A DNA stretch of 64,000 bases, from assembly GCA_037576215.1 (NCBI GenBank), contig JBANDB010000002.1, forward strand, positions 4,464,001-4,528,000. Direction: 5' to 3'. Below the pieces are notes generated by a model. That model was given only the letters and a program-made list of their open reading frames with translations. It was not told the origin of the DNA and ran no database searches. Made by a program: the position numbers and the translations under genes. Position 1 is the stretch's first letter. Each line of letters opens with the position of its first letter. This document shows, one piece after another, positions 1 to 11,552 of this stretch. Source of the DNA: Armillaria gallica. Its lineage: Eukaryota; Basidiomycota; Agaricomycetes; Agaricales; Physalacriaceae.

Positions 1-119
1 CACAATGGGCGTACCAGTCAAAACTAAGTCCTTAGCCAAGTAAGTTAAATCATTTACTCCTTGGTGCTCTCTTTTACCTCCTTGACTGTTGAGAGGGTCG
101 TTTTTTCCTCTGTTGGATG

Positions 120-2473
120 CTTGTCCCAGTAATAGTTGCATCGGCGCAGTGCTTCTTCCCTGGATTTTGGCACATTGGGGCAGTCACGCTTAAAGTGCCC
201 GAGCTTGCCACATCAGAAGCACCTTGCTGCTGCCTTAGTTGCGTCAATATCCATTGGCGTGCCGTGTCCCCTGTATGTCGTCCTGCTTGCTGTCTTTGTT
301 GCTGGCGTATTCATCGATGCTTGGCCACCCTTCTGGGGTGTGGCTGCCTTTGGTTTGATATCAGCATGCCCAGTTGTTTCTGCCTGCTTGAGCCGCCAGT
401 TATAGTCCATCCAGAGTAGGCGAGTCTTCCACCCTTCATAGGTGGTTGGTACCTCCCCATCAGCCGAGTATATTGTATTTTTACTTGTCTCTCGGGCGGC
501 TTTCTTGACTTGAGTGAGCATGACTTGCTCGTTGTCACGTACTTCGGTGTAATAGGCGAGTTCTTCGAACAGCTGGAAGAACTGGTCACCATCTCGGTAG
601 TCCACCTGTCTGAGCTTCTCCCACTTGGCACGTTTAAGCTGTGCATCAGCATCCTTCCAGAACCTCTCCCTGAGAGTCACCTGGAAATCCTCATATGAGG
701 GGTATAATTGTTCCCCGTCATCACTTTTTCCAAGGACCCTTGTGCATAGCTCCCACTATTTCTCACTGTCATCACTGAGCCGTGAGACACAGAAAATGAC
801 TTTGTGGGGATGGTGCCGGAAGTGGCGGTTGAATACATCGAAGTGCAGTTCACACTTGATGAAGAAGCAGGAGATGTTGCTAGAATCCCCTTTGAAGTTG
901 TCGACTTCCTTCAAGATTTTTGGCTTGAAGTCGTCATAGGGAGCGATGGCTCCGTCAATCAATTGCCAAGGAACTGGTGGATCGGGTATTGGTGGTGGTG
1001 CAGGGAAGCATGGCAGTGCGTATCGCTGAGGTGGGGCAGGAGGTTGAGGTTGAGCAGGTTGTCCGCCACCTCCGCCTCCACTGCCTGCTGGGCCGGCCCC
1101 GGCAAAGGGTATATAGCCGTGGGTGTACGTTCCTGGTGGCGCCTGTCCTCTGACGTAAGAGAAAGCACCAATGGGTGCTCGGAGAGGTGCTACTGGTGGA
1201 GCATCTAGCATTGATTGCTGAACCTCAATTTCGGTAGTGGCATCTTCATAAGGGGTAAGTGGCCTCATAAGGGCCTCTGGGTGCATTTCACTCTGGCTCA
1301 TACTGTGAAATGTGATCTGCAGGGATGTTTCTCTGTTTGTTCATGAAATAGTCATTTCCCACTTGGGTTTCCCCCCAAGTCGGGATAAAGGGTAATTTGT
1401 AAGTGAAATAATTATATATGTTGCCATAGTCTGCTTGAATTAATATCTGTGGGGCTGGGAACTGGACGTCATTGAATCTGGTCTGGGCATAAATATTGAT
1501 GGCGTTATGGAGTTCATGATGGAGGTCCCTAGTTGGAACCTCCATTGCCTGGGTCTGGGTTGGTTGCACGGAGCATCGGAATGGGGGTCTGTCTGCTTGG
1601 AGCCAGCGGGAGACTCTCTGTCGATGCCATCAAGATACTCTGCCTCGGGGAGTCTCTCGGTAGCAGTGTCACTCCCCTCATGGCTGCTTCCCCGGAGGGT
1701 TTCACCGAACCGGTCCCCAAAGTGGTACTCTGTCTCACCAAACTGGTTCAGACGGATCTGTGGATACGACTCGTCAATCTGCTGAACAGTTCGGTGGATC
1801 GTGGTGGGGACGGTGAGGTAGGTCCTTGGGACTGGGGTGCTGGGGCGACGCTGGTCCTGGACGTTCTGCCAGTAGGGGGTTTCGGGGCAAGGGGGAAGGT
1901 GGGAAGTGCTGGCGATGGGTTCCTCGACCTCTCGTATAGGCTCGAGTGTCTGCTCAGTGGCCTGTATGGGCTGGTCCCAGTGTATGTGTCTGGCACCGGT
2001 TGGGAGAGGGGTTCTGTGACCGGAGGAATCCAAACCGCAGGGGAAGTAGGCACTCCATGGAAGGGTAATATTATCCCAGAAGTCGTTGTTGGCATCATGC
2101 GGGGCTGGGGGTGTCATAGCTCGATCCCTGTGAGCCCAAGGATCGTAGCTGTGGGCGCCGGGGGGGGAGACAGGTCGAATGTTGCGGCCCACGAAGAATC
2201 CCCTTGCATGATCGTCTGCAAGTCAGGCATAGTCGCTGGGTGTGGGAGATTAAGGGGCATATGGGACAGACTCGGCAGAACCGGTGGGGGAGATGATGAT
2301 GATAGGTGTGTGCCATCTGGGAGAGGGAGAAGCCCCTCTCTCCTGGATGATGGGAGAAGGCGACTCAGTAGAGACCTCTTCTTCCGACTGTTGAGAGAGG
2401 TTGTTGACTGGGATTGGTCACCATGGTAGGGGTGCGACGACTGGTGGGAGTTGCTGCTTGACCGGGACGCCAT
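120..2473 (-). pseudogene. Element A gag, broken
   Basis: The frame starts at the methionine at 2473 (MASRSSSN), in the same context as in element E. The N-terminal half is low-complexity and rich in Pro and Ser (about 2473-1300). The segment 1301-756 holds an acidic stretch and the start of the capsid-like region. The segment 680-213 (MTLRERFWKDADAQLKRAKW) is the capsid C-terminal part, ending at a CCHC zinc knuckle. In the knuckle the residue after Cys-Phe is a TGA stop at 213-215, where element E has a sense codon (CFQC). At least three frame changes separate the pieces, so the gene is dead although long stretches remain readable. Confidence 0.85.
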
Positions 2474-2640
2474 TATGTATCTGGGTGACGGTGACGGTGC
2501 GGTCTGCCTCGAAGTGTCGTACTGCGAGGACGAATGCTGTGGCGAGGCAGAGAGATCCAAAACCTATTGAGGCTCCAAAGATGGCAGTGGCTGCACTGTC
2601 TGACATGAAGGTTCCGGTTAAGGAGCCTAGGGTAAAGCTT
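2418..2640 (-). CDS. Element A small upstream ORF with one hydrophobic segment (ORF0)
   Basis: A short frame between the LTR and gag encodes GSLTGTFMSDSAATAIFG followed by a hydrophobic stretch (IGFGSLCLATAFVLAV) and a polar tail. It ends about 18 codons inside gag, in a different frame. Element E encodes a clearly related peptide at 32333-32542. Several codon pairs keep the amino acid despite two or three base changes (Ser TCA/AGT, Leu CTC/TTA), as expected if the protein is selected. The start is uncertain: the open frame extends upstream into the LTR (to 2705), and A has one extra base relative to E near 2634. Function is unknown. A single-pass membrane peptide is the simplest reading of the sequence. 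Confidence 0.5.
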
Positions 2641-2648
2641 TGAGCTAA
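2636..2648 (-). promoter_or_regulatory. Putative self-primer binding site of element A
   Basis: The 13 bases next to the internal edge of the 5' LTR (minus-strand TTAGCTCAAAGCT) are the exact reverse complement of LTR bases 2792-2804. Those lie 35 bp from the start of a TATAAAA box (2833-2839) and so near the expected mRNA 5' end. This is the arrangement of self-primed elements such as Tf1. No obvious tRNA 3' end complement was recognised here. Confidence 0.55.
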
Positions 2649-2649
2649 A

Positions 2650-3104
2650 TGTAAGACCCGAACTCCAATCAAGAGTAAACAACGGATTGTATCATGTATG
2701 CACAATTACCGATGGTCTCGAGGAGAGAGGAGATCAAGACTAACACTTTTAGCGCTTAGTGAGAATGAATGTGTTTTGGTGTGAATAAATGTTAGCTCAA
2801 AGCTAAGGAATATACAGCTTTGAGTACACTAGTTTTATACTAGAATTGAGGGTCTGAATAATAAGGGCACTGTGTAAGAAAAGGAAGATAAGAACACAGT
2901 GACTGTGCAGTTGAGTACACTGGTGACCAAGTGAGGGTCCTAATACTGAGGGCGATGTGTGAGGAAGTACATGCTCACCGAGTATGACTATATTGTGATG
3001 TGAAGACTCCATGAAGTTGCGTATCTAAAGATAAGATAAGATAAGCACTGAAGATAAGATAAGATAAGAGGCACTTAGGTAAAGAAAATGAATAAATCGT
3101 AACA
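2650..3104 (-). repeat. 5' LTR of element A
   Basis: 455 bp, with minus-strand ends TGTTACG..TCTTACA, closely similar to the 454-bp LTRs of element E at 31861-32314 and 39050-39503. It holds a TATAAAA box (2833-2839, minus strand) and a cluster of six GATAAG motifs (about 3029-3070) near its outer edge, in the presumed U3 promoter part. Confidence 0.92.
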
Positions 3105-3928
3105 CCCTGATTTGGAGCAAGTTATAAAGGTCCTGCATGAACTTGGAGACAAATACAGTGCCTCAGTCAGAGATGACTACTTGTGGCATTCTGTGTTTGG
3201 CGTATACTTCGTCGCATAGAATCTTTGCCCATCCCTCTGATGACAGTTCTGTGGAGCATGCAATAGGAATGATTTCTTTTAAGAAGTGGTCGACGATCAT
3301 AAGGATGGCGTCGTAGCCATTGCACATAGGTAGACCAGTGACCATGTTAACGGAAATGTGGGTCCATGGTCTGGAGGGAATGGCATTGGGATGAAGTGGT
3401 GCCGCTTTTGCTTGAGTGCTTGTCTTGGTTCATAGGCACGTCTTGCAAGCACAAATGTAGGCCTCTATGTCTCTCTTCATCTTGGGCCACCAATACTCTC
3501 ATAGCACGAGTTCTTTGGTCTTCTCAACACCTGGGTGCCCTGCTGTGATGTGGTTGTGAGATCTCACAATGATTTCTCCTTGTAGCGCATGATCTTGAGG
3601 AACATAGATTCGGTTATCATAATAGATTAGTCCATTTTCTATTTTCATTCCTCAATCATGGTTGAGGGATCCGGAGATGTTCTTGTCCCATCGGTGATGG
3701 TTGAGCATGGCGCGTTTGACCTTTGTCTGTATTTCTTCTATTGTGAGCATGATCATTGCCCAGAAATGCTTGGGTTTGAGAACTACAATTTCATCATTGT
3801 CTTCTTTGCCTTGCTCGTGGTCTGCCCTTTGACCTTTGACTAAGCAGGTCGGCTTTCTTGTTTGCTGTTCCTGGTTTGTGGTGAAGAGAGAAGTGGTATT
3901 CAGCTAGTTCCATTACCCAACACGCTGT
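3105..3928 (-). pseudogene. Fragment B: gypsy integrase/RNase H remnant
   Basis: Minus-strand translation gives integrase core sequence (MVTGLPMCNGYDAILMIVDH, about 3345-3163), then going upstream the integrase zinc region, and the RNase H tail (YHFSLHHKPGTANKKADLLS, about 3900-3840). These pieces match the same regions in element D (5600-6400) and element E (37340-38100). The left side is cut by insertion of element A. The right side stops near 3928, where the dispersed repeat R begins with TGTCATGCC. Stops and frame changes are present. It is an older member of the same family as A, D and E. Confidence 0.85.
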
Positions 3929-4171
3929 CATGCCCACGGCATGGCTACCCATGTAAATTTGCGATTCAACATGTTTAAGCATTAGCTTATAGGCTACACT
4001 TAGTGAGCTTGCTAAGCAGACATGTGGATACATAATCTAAGCGAGGTTACTGAAGCAATGTCACAGTATGTCAATGGAAACAACAGAGCTAACCAAGGAC
4101 TTGGTCATAGCACTGTACCAAAAGGGCAGGCTTGACAGAAAGGCCATTTAGCAAGCTCACTCCTTCCAATA
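3929..4171 (+). repeat. Dispersed repeat R, copy 1, left part
   Basis: These 243 bases match 20100-20343 in the same orientation and 14848-14590 in the opposite one. The repeat continues at 11952 on the other side of element D. The pre-insertion order is seen intact in copy 2, where CCTTCCAATAAGCTTGACC is uninterrupted. The left end begins TGTCATGCC and abuts gypsy fragment B, so R may itself be an inserted element. No coding capacity was seen. The class is unknown. Confidence 0.8.
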
Positions 4172-4593
4172 TATTAAACCTGAACTCCTATCAAGGATAA
4201 ACAATGGCTGTCTCGCATTCGGGCAGTCACCAATGAGTTCCTTAACGATAGGCGAACCGGCTAAGTCTTAGGCTCTTAGCAATGAATTAAGCGATAGTTT
4301 CGGTATGGATTAAAGTTAGCTCGAAGCTGGGGTACATACAGTGAGAGCTACTACTTAAGTACTGGAAGTGAGGGTTCTAATAATAGACCATATGTAAAGG
4401 ATAAAGTTTGTGAGCATGCACTGTTGGAGTAAGAACCTTTGAGCTTGCAATGTCAAAGTGGGATTGCACAATGATGAAGAGATAACATGGGAATGTCATC
4501 CTGCTGCTCGGTTATCCCTATGGTCAGTGGCCTGCTTAGCCCGGTTGTGAGAGATAAGATAAGATAAAGGCAAAAAATGAATAAATCATAACA
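4172..4593 (-). repeat. 3' LTR of element D
   Basis: 422 bp. The minus-strand 5' end is TGTTATGATTTATTC. The opposite end reads TATTAAACC in plus where element A has TGTAAGACC, so the terminal TG has decayed to TA. A short run of GATAAG motifs sits near 4550-4568. On the internal side a polypurine tract (minus-strand AAGGAGGGGGTAA, 4594-4606) directly abuts the LTR, which confirms this is the 3' LTR. Confidence 0.9.
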
Positions 4594-4639
4594 TTACCCC
4601 CTCCTTAAGGCAGGCATTCCGACTGCTGTTAAGGTATCT

Positions 4640-6050
4640 CTGTTGGTTCGAAGGGCAATTTAGTCTCGGTTGATGGATCATTGTGGCCCCTGAGTAGGTC
4701 CCAAAGCTGCTCTTGGTCGTACCAGACCTTTGCCCCTGTGAATGGATCCGTGTAGGATTGCCAGTCTTCTTGTCCATTTATAACCCCATCCACATGTTCC
4801 ATGAGGAATTCCTTAATAAGCTCGTCGGCATCCATGTCACTTTCCCATACCCAACTGTTTGACTTGGGCCCATAGCCCTTCCATTTAATGAAATAGTCTG
4901 TTACCGTGTTCGGTGGTTCCCCACACCTCCCTTGAACTCGACGTTGTCTGCTGTTTAAGACTTTTTTGATTTCGTAATGTTCTTCGCCGTTTATGAGGTT
5001 GGGTGGAGGGGGGGTGGTTGTTCCTGGTTAGGGAACACCGGAGGAATATATGGGGTTAGTAACGACTTGTTAAAGGTTGGATGAATTTTCCAGTTGGGTG
5101 GTAGAGCGAGGGTGTATGTGGAAGCACCTTTCTTTGCTATGACTTCGAAAGGGCCCGTCCGTTTATCATCGAGCTTCTTTTTTGACCAGGGTAGGTGGAG
5201 ATTGGATGTGTTGAGCCAAAGCTTGTCGCCTATTTTGTATTCGATGGCTGAGCATTTCGACTTGTCATATTGCGCCTTCATTTGTAGCACAGCCTTCTCA
5301 AGCGACTTTTGGGTGGCAGTGTGGATCTCCTGCATCTTGGATACGAAGGTGTTCAAAGTGGGGGTGCAGAATGGTGCAGTGGGTTTAGTTCCTGGTAGCA
5401 CTGTGGGGTTGTAGCCATAATTGACTTTGAAAGGGCTTTTGCCGGTTGAGGAGTGTACCCGGTTGTTATGAGTGAATGCAGCGAGGGAGAGCCTCCGTTT
5501 AGAGATGATTGACAAACATACGAAGGTATTTCTCGATCTCTTGATTAACCCTTTCAGTTTGCCCATCTGTTTGGGGGTGATAGATGGTCGAGGCATTACC
5601 CTTGATCTGGAGAAGGTCATAGAGGTCCTTCATGAATTATGATATGAATATGGTTCCTCTGTCTGAGATGATGACCTGGGGCATTCCATGTTTGGCATAC
5701 ACTCTGTCGCATAAGATCTTGGCCCATCCTTCCGATGATAACTCGGTGGAACATGCAACAGGGATAATCTCCTTTGAGAAACGGTTGACGATTATGAGGA
5801 TGGCATCGTGGCCATTGCTTTTGGGCAATCCTGTCACCATGTCCACTGAAATGTGAATCCATGGACAGGAGGGTATTTCATTGGGGTGAAGAGGTGCCAC
5901 CTTTGCTTGAGTGCTGCTTTTCGTTTGTTGGCAAGTCTTGCAGGCTCGTACATAGGCTTCAATATCCTTCTTCATCTTCAGCCACCAGAACTCTCATAAC
6001 ACAAGCTCTTTGGTTTTTTCAATACCCGGGTGTCCGGCAGTAACATGGTC
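4640..6050 (-). pseudogene. Element D integrase and chromodomain, broken
   Basis: The upstream part, 5975-5637, encodes the zinc-binding end (CKTCQQTKSSTQAK) and catalytic core (HISVDMVTGLPKSNGHDAIL ... GMPQVIISDRGTIF). The next frame, 5450-4991, gives the core end and the C-terminal region (VNYGYNPTVLPGTKPTAPF ... YKIGDKLWLNTSNLHLPWSK ... HPTFNKSLLTPYIPP). The chromodomain follows (about 4980-4800), ending in DADELIKEFL. A frame change near 5600-5450 and several stops break it. D keeps about 40 residues between the core and the GPF/KIGDKLWL region that element E has lost. Confidence 0.85.
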
Positions 6051-7430
6051 GTGGGATCAAGTGATGATTTCTCCTCGAAGTGCATGGTCCCGAGGAACAT
6101 AGATCCTGCCATCATACCAGATGAGCCCATCCTTCATTTTCATGCTGTGATCGTGGTTGATGGAACTGGCAATGGCATTGTCCCAAAGGTGGACCTTCTT
6201 GGTGGCAGCCTGTATGCTCCGATGGGTCTCTTCGATGGTCAGCATGATCATCACCCTGAAGTGCTCGGGGGACAGGACAACCACTTGGTTGTTGTTGTCC
6301 TGTCCTTGATCATGGTCAGCTTGTCGGGAGAGGAGATCAGCTTTCTTGTTAGCGGTCCCGGCCTTATGATAAAGGGTGAAGTGGTATTCTGCTAACTCAG
6401 TGATCCATCGAGCTTGTTGCTGGTTTACCTTCTGAGGCTTTCAAAAGTACTGGAGGTTTTGGTGATCCATCCAGATTTCAAAGTCCTGGTATGCACCCAT
6501 CAGGTAATGTCTCCATTCTTTGAGTACGAGCATAATAGCGAGGAGTTCCTTGTCATAGATCTCGTAGTTATGTTCTGTAACCGAGAGTGACTTGGACAGG
6601 AATGATACAGGTCTCCACTTGCCATCCTGTTCTTGAGAGAGGACGGCACCAATGGCTCCTTCACTGGCATCCTCAGCCAGTTGCTTTTTCAGCTGCGCAA
6701 AAGCCTCCTGCTGAGCTTTGCCCCACCTCCACATGTCATTGCCCGTCAACTGAGTCATGGGTTTTACGATCTTGCTGTAGTTCTTTATGAAGCGTCGATA
6801 GAAGTTCATGAATCCCAAAAAGGATTGCAGCTCCTTCTTCTTCGTCGGTACTAGCCAGTCAAGAATACCTTTGGTCTTGACCGGGTCCATACGGATACTG
6901 CCTTTGCTGATAGTGACACCCAGGTACTCTGTCTCCAAGACTTCAAACTTGCATTTTTCGGCTTTAAGGAATAGCTTGTGTCTTCGCAAGGTCGCCAACA
7001 CTTCCTGCATAACTCGACGGTGTTCTTCTTTAGTTTTGGACATAATGAGGATATCGTCGAGGTAGATGGTAACTTTTCCTGATGCGATGAGGTCTTTAAA
7101 GATATCGTTCATCATCCATTGGAAGGTGGCAGGCAAATTGGTAAGTCCAAAGAACATTACCGTGGGTTTGTATAGACCACGATTAGTTCTGAAGGCCGCC
7201 TTCCATTCATCTCCTATCTTGATGCAGACATTGTTATATCTCTATCGAACATCCAGCTTGGAAAAGTATTTGGCATCACACAGTTTGTCCATGAGTTCTG
7301 AGATTAAAGGAAGTGGGTACCAGTTTTTGATCATCATCTCGTTGCGCTTCCGATAGTCTTGGACCGGCCTTAGCTTCCCGTCCTCCTTTTTGATGAAGAA
7401 GAATGGCGAAGCCATAGGTGACTTGGAGGG
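6040..7430 (-). pseudogene. Element D reverse transcriptase and RNase H, broken
   Basis: RT begins after a stop at 7431 (SPMASPFFF region). The segment 7157-6441 is one open frame with [17 protein letters not shown], the catalytic YLDD box ([15 protein letters not shown]) intact, the connection region (LGFMNFYRRFIKNYSK), and RNase H (GAIGAVLSQEQDGKWRPVSF, NYEIYDKELLAIM). A TAG stop near 7243 sits in the LDVRWGYNN-type motif where a Trp is expected. So the catalytic centre is readable but the polyprotein is not continuous. Confidence 0.88.
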
Positions 7431-8213
7431 TTATATTCTTCCGCTGGCCAGATTTTCATCCAGGAACTTGTCCAACTTCTCCTGCTCTTCTCGATTCAAT
7501 GGATAAACCTTGCAGTCAAGATTGGTGTTAGTGTTCGGAATAAGTTTGATGGCATGATCCCATGGCTTCGGCTCTGGGAGTTCATCAAAGCTTTCTTTAT
7601 TGAACAAGTCTTTGAAGTCTTGGCACCATTCAGGAACTATTTCCTTGAACGTTTTAGTCCTCTTTTCCGCATTTGCCTTTGCTGCTAGGTTGTTAGCCAC
7701 ATGTCTCATTGCCCTGATGCGAATGGCTTCCTCGAAGTTTATTGCAAGGATGGTGTCGCCTTCTTTGAGTTCCTTGTCCCACTTGTTGTATGGGTCCATG
7801 TCCGGTAATGGGATCAGGGTGTGATGGCATTGCCATTGGGCAAAGATCATTTTTCCGGTTTGCCAATTGATTAGTGGGTTGTGCCTTGCTAACCAATCAT
7901 GCATGAGGAAGATGTCATGATCCTTTAGGTCGGTGATAGCCAAGTCTATGCACTCAGCATGATCCCCAATGATGATGTGTAATTCCATGAAGGCGGTGAT
8001 CTGTCCCGTGCTATTTTTTGATCCATCCACATTATATACGGTGATGGGCACTGCTGTTGCACAAGTGGGGATATTATGTTTCTCAACAAAGGCTTGGTCG
8101 ATGGCGCTACTAGTGCAGCCGCTGTCAACCAGAGCCGAAGAGGCGATGTGGGTGTGGCTTCCTGGTATCCCAACTTGGACGTTGGTTGTCAGGGCCTTCT
8201 CGCCTCCGCTCAT
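7431..8213 (-). pseudogene. Element D protease and linker, open segment
   Basis: A 260-codon open frame holds the aspartic protease motif (SSALVDSGCTSSAID), the second strand region (IFLMHDWLARHNPLINW) and the linker to RT (NLDCKVYPLNREEQEKLD). It ends at a TAA directly before the conserved [12 protein letters not shown] start of RT. Element E has TGA at the same codon (36280-36282), and a sense Arg codon is likely ancestral there. The DSG active site is intact here, unlike in element E (DSR). Confidence 0.88.
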
Positions 8214-8237
8214 CTGGCAGATGTAGCATTTGGGTTG

Positions 8238-9350
8238 TCAGAGCTCATCCATCCATTCTAGTCCATTGGTGCATGGGGTTTTCCGCAAGCCTTTGATCAT
8301 CTCGTCAACTACCTCCTCGATTCGCATTTTATGGATCCAATTCTTTAGGATTGCTCTCGCCTCCGACTCAGTCTTCGCCTCCTTGATACCTCGTAACGTC
8401 CATTCTGCTTCGAATGGTTTGAGCCACGTATGTATTATCCTCGTCATCAGGGATTTCCTCAACCTGTACCGACTGCCCCCTCTTTACCGCCTGGGCGCTA
8501 GTGGCTTCCCCCCTTTCAGCTGCTTTGGTCGGGGCTGTTGCGCATCCAACAGTTCTTGTTACTCGCTGGTCTTTGTCGGGATCGCCCGGAGGGGTGTCTT
8601 GCCGAACTCCATTGGGAGAATTGGATTGCAGCAAGCTTGTCTTGACAACAGGGCTGTTTTCTGGGAAAACAGCGGTTGAGGATGGTTGCAGGCCAGAAGT
8701 CTCCGCACGAGGCGCCTCCTTGGCTGCTCCTGGCAGACTCTGCGAGTTGTTCTGCCCCCTCCTGGGGCCTACGCCGACAGTGTTTTGCTCTTTGTCTTGA
8801 CGGGCAGTCGCACTCCTGGGACCCTTGCAGTGCTGCAGGTCGTCAGACCACGCGATCAGTCCGCTGCACACGGTCTTGATGTTCGTGGGCACACAAGTGG
8901 GCCCGTTCCTCACGGTGTTCCCTAATCACAGGGCCACTTTGTCAGGGGGGGTGTGTCCCTCTAAAGGAGGTGCTTGTTCCCCTGCCCCATCCAGTTGCTC
9001 AGCAGGCGCTGTTAAGATGGGTGGCACTATGGTGGGTGCCTTTTCGTCTGCTGCTTTCACTCTGGATGAGCTACTTGCCAAATGTTTAGCTGGTTGCGCA
9101 GTCTTGGGGTCAGCGGCCCCATCTGCCTGTTTCAATTCTTTCTTAGTTTCTTCCTCGGTAGCGAAGTCACAAAGTGGTATATTTGAATGTGTCATGTCAA
9201 CTACAGAAGTACAGTAAGCCTGGCTAGCGGGCAACAAGTGCATACCGGATGAAACTAAGTCCTCAGCCGAGTCAGTCAAATCATTTACTGCTCGGCCCCA
9301 TCATTTACCTCTTCGGTTTTTGAGTCTGTTTTCTCGTTTGTTGCTACATG
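8238..9350 (-). pseudogene. Element D gag-pol spacer region, broken
   Basis: Minus-strand frames 9279-8926, 8913-8368 and 8462-8238 encode hydrophilic, low-complexity sequence without a recognisable fold, ending in a helical stretch (TWLKPFEAEWTLRGIKEAKT) that matches element E at 35281-35350. It lies between the gag zinc knuckle and the protease, and probably belongs to the pol N-terminus. Frame changes separate the three pieces. Confidence 0.7.
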
Positions 9351-9363
9351 GTCTCACTAATAA

Positions 9364-11500
9364 TTGAGTCGCCGTAGTGCTTCTTCCTTTGTTTTCAGAG
9401 ACTTGGGACAGTCTCGTTTAAAGTGTCCAATTTCACCACATCAGAAACACCTTGCTTTGCTGCATGCCCTGTCAATATCCATTGGCATGCCCGGTCCTCC
9501 ATATGTCATGCCAGTTCCCATCTTCTTTTCCGGGACACTGCTCGGCTGCTGGTTTCCCTTTGTCGTCGGGGTTGTAGCCATCTTCGTCTGCTGTTTCCAT
9601 TCAGTTACTTTTGCTCCACCCTGCTCCGCCTTTCATGTCCTCCAGTTATGGTTGATCTGTAATATCTGTCGTTTCCACTCTTGGTAGTTTGTTGGGACAT
9701 CCCCATCTGAGGCATAGATGATGTCCTTAGTAGTCAAATGGCACGCTTTTTTAACTTAAGCCATCATCATCTGGTCAATGCCAAGGACCCCTGCTTCAAA
9801 GGCCAGTGATTCGAACTGCTGGAAGAACAAGTCGCCATCAGGGAAATTGCTCTGGCAGAGCCATTCCCATTGTGCAAACTTGATTGCTGCATTGGCATCC
9901 TTCCAGAACTGTCACCTGACTTCTTCCATGAACTGCTCGTAGGCCAGATAGAGTTAGTCCCTGTTGGCATTCCTCCCCAGTTCTCATGCGCACAATTCCC
10001 ACCATACTTGGGCATCTTTACCGAAGCCCAAGGCGCAAAAGATGACTTTGTGGAGGTGGTATCAGAAGTATTGGTTGAAGACCGAGAAATACATGTCGCA
10101 CTGGGAGAAGAACTGCACGATGTCGTTGGAGTCACCATTAAAGTTCTCAGGCTCCTTGACCATGTTGGGTTTCAGCGCAGGCCATGGTCCTTGGTTGTCT
10201 TCAGCGAGGACCCATGGGACGGGGGATCTGGAAGTCCAGGTGGTGGTGGATATCGAGGTGGCGCCTATCTCTGAGGAATGGCGGGCAGTACCGGCAGTAG
10301 CCCAGTGGGCAGCTGCAGTTTGCTAGGCAGTTGAGGCATGTCCGAGGGTCCTGCGCCGTCATCAGCGTTGGCAGCGGCAAAAAGTCTAGGCTGTCCCTGT
10401 GTGCCTGGCAGCCCATATCCTCGGGGATACGTGTAGCTTGGCATTACGGGGGCATAACCCGGTTGCCATCTCAGATAGTCAGGTACCGCAGTCCGCAGCG
10501 GGGGTACTGGTGGTTCATCATCCATGGGTTCCAGTGTAAACATCATAGGTGGTAGATCAATCTGGGGTTGTTGATATCGGACCGGTACCTGAACCTGGCA
10601 ATTGTGATAGATCATATTATAGGCAAGGCAGGCAAAATGAGTGGCTTCCTCTTTTAGGATGTAACTGTATCCGTAATGTGTGTAATCCATTCTGGCTGGG
10701 GTCCTGGCCCAATCTTGATCTGCTACTAACTCTTCCCTAAAGTGACTAAATAACTCTCCTAGGGATGCGTCGACCAGTACATGGGGAATTTGGACCAGTT
10801 TGCCTGTTGACAGAAGGTACAGGGCCTGGGCGATGGTTATCGGGGTGGTCGGCTGGGGGAGTGTTCGGGACTGGGGGTGTTGGGATTGTGGAGGAAGAGG
10901 GGCTCCTTCTTCCAATGATCCCGTTGACATACTCCTCAGCAGGGAGTGTCTCTGTTGCATCGCTATCGGTGGAGTAGTATACAGTTTCTCCGCAGCTGTC
11001 AATCCTGGGGTCGGGCTCGGTGTGTTGCTCATCGACCGCTCTGAATATCGCAGCTCGCTCCTCCTCTGCTCGTCGTCGCTCCCTGGTGTATTCCTCTGCG
11101 ATTTCGGCACCTGTTCTTGGCAGCTCCCTCCTTCTCCTTGGTATGGCAAGCCTGTCCTGGGCTGTTGGGGCTCCTTGGGGCATGAACTCTGGTGAGGACT
11201 CCCTGGTTGGCTCTGGGAGAGTGGGAGATCACAGGATATTCTGGGTCTGGGGTACTTGGTTGGTATGGGTTTCCTCGATGGGGGAAGAAGGCGGTGTAGG
11301 GTAAATGGGGAGCCCTGCTCCGGTAGCACCTCCATTGCTTCCTTCCTGAACGCTGACCTCCACTTTCCCAGGAACATCTTCTTCGTCTCTCCTGTTGAGG
11401 CCAGGGTGCTCGTCGAGTGCTGGTGCTCGGCGCGGTAGGGGTGGGTAGAAGAATGCCGGCGGTGGCTGCCATGGGATGACATGGTCTCTCCGAGGTACAC
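9364..11500 (-). pseudogene. Element D gag, broken
   Basis: The frame 11500-10265 (411 codons, MYLGETMSSHGSHRRHSSTH) is a Pro/Ser-rich N-terminal half. The capsid-like region continues around 10230-9700 in changed frames, and the CCHC knuckle (GHFKRDCP) lies at about 9450-9400. The second knuckle residue pair is interrupted by TGA, as in element A. Compared with A and E the N-terminal half differs strongly, so D represents a separate subfamily with related pol but divergent gag. Confidence 0.8.
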
Positions 11501-11552
11501 TGCAGATCAGAGGATTTTGAGAGTCATCAACATGTAGGCTCCGGTTAAGGAG

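Larger units (their letters stand above)
1..3104 (-). mobile_element. Element A: Ty3/gypsy retrotransposon, 5' part
   Basis: The element reads right to left: 5' LTR (2650-3104), primer site, small upstream ORF, gag, then it leaves the window at position 1 before pol. Its gag is closely similar to that of element E (31861-39503), which carries PR, RT, RNase H, integrase and a chromodomain, so A belongs to the same chromovirus family. The right border at 3104 abuts integrase-coding sequence of an older gypsy copy (3105-3928), so A was inserted into that copy. The other end is outside the window, so its target duplication cannot be checked. The gag frame is broken by stops and frame changes, so the copy is probably not autonomous. 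Confidence 0.9.

Noticed and set aside
1533..2429. Long plus-strand open frame (298 codons)
   Set aside because: It is the complement of element A gag; the minus strand carries the recognisable gag sequence shared with element E.
2999..3104. GATAA repeats as a CRISPR-like or satellite array
   Set aside because: The motifs are 5-6 bp tandem units within LTRs, with no spacers; a eukaryotic LTR feature.
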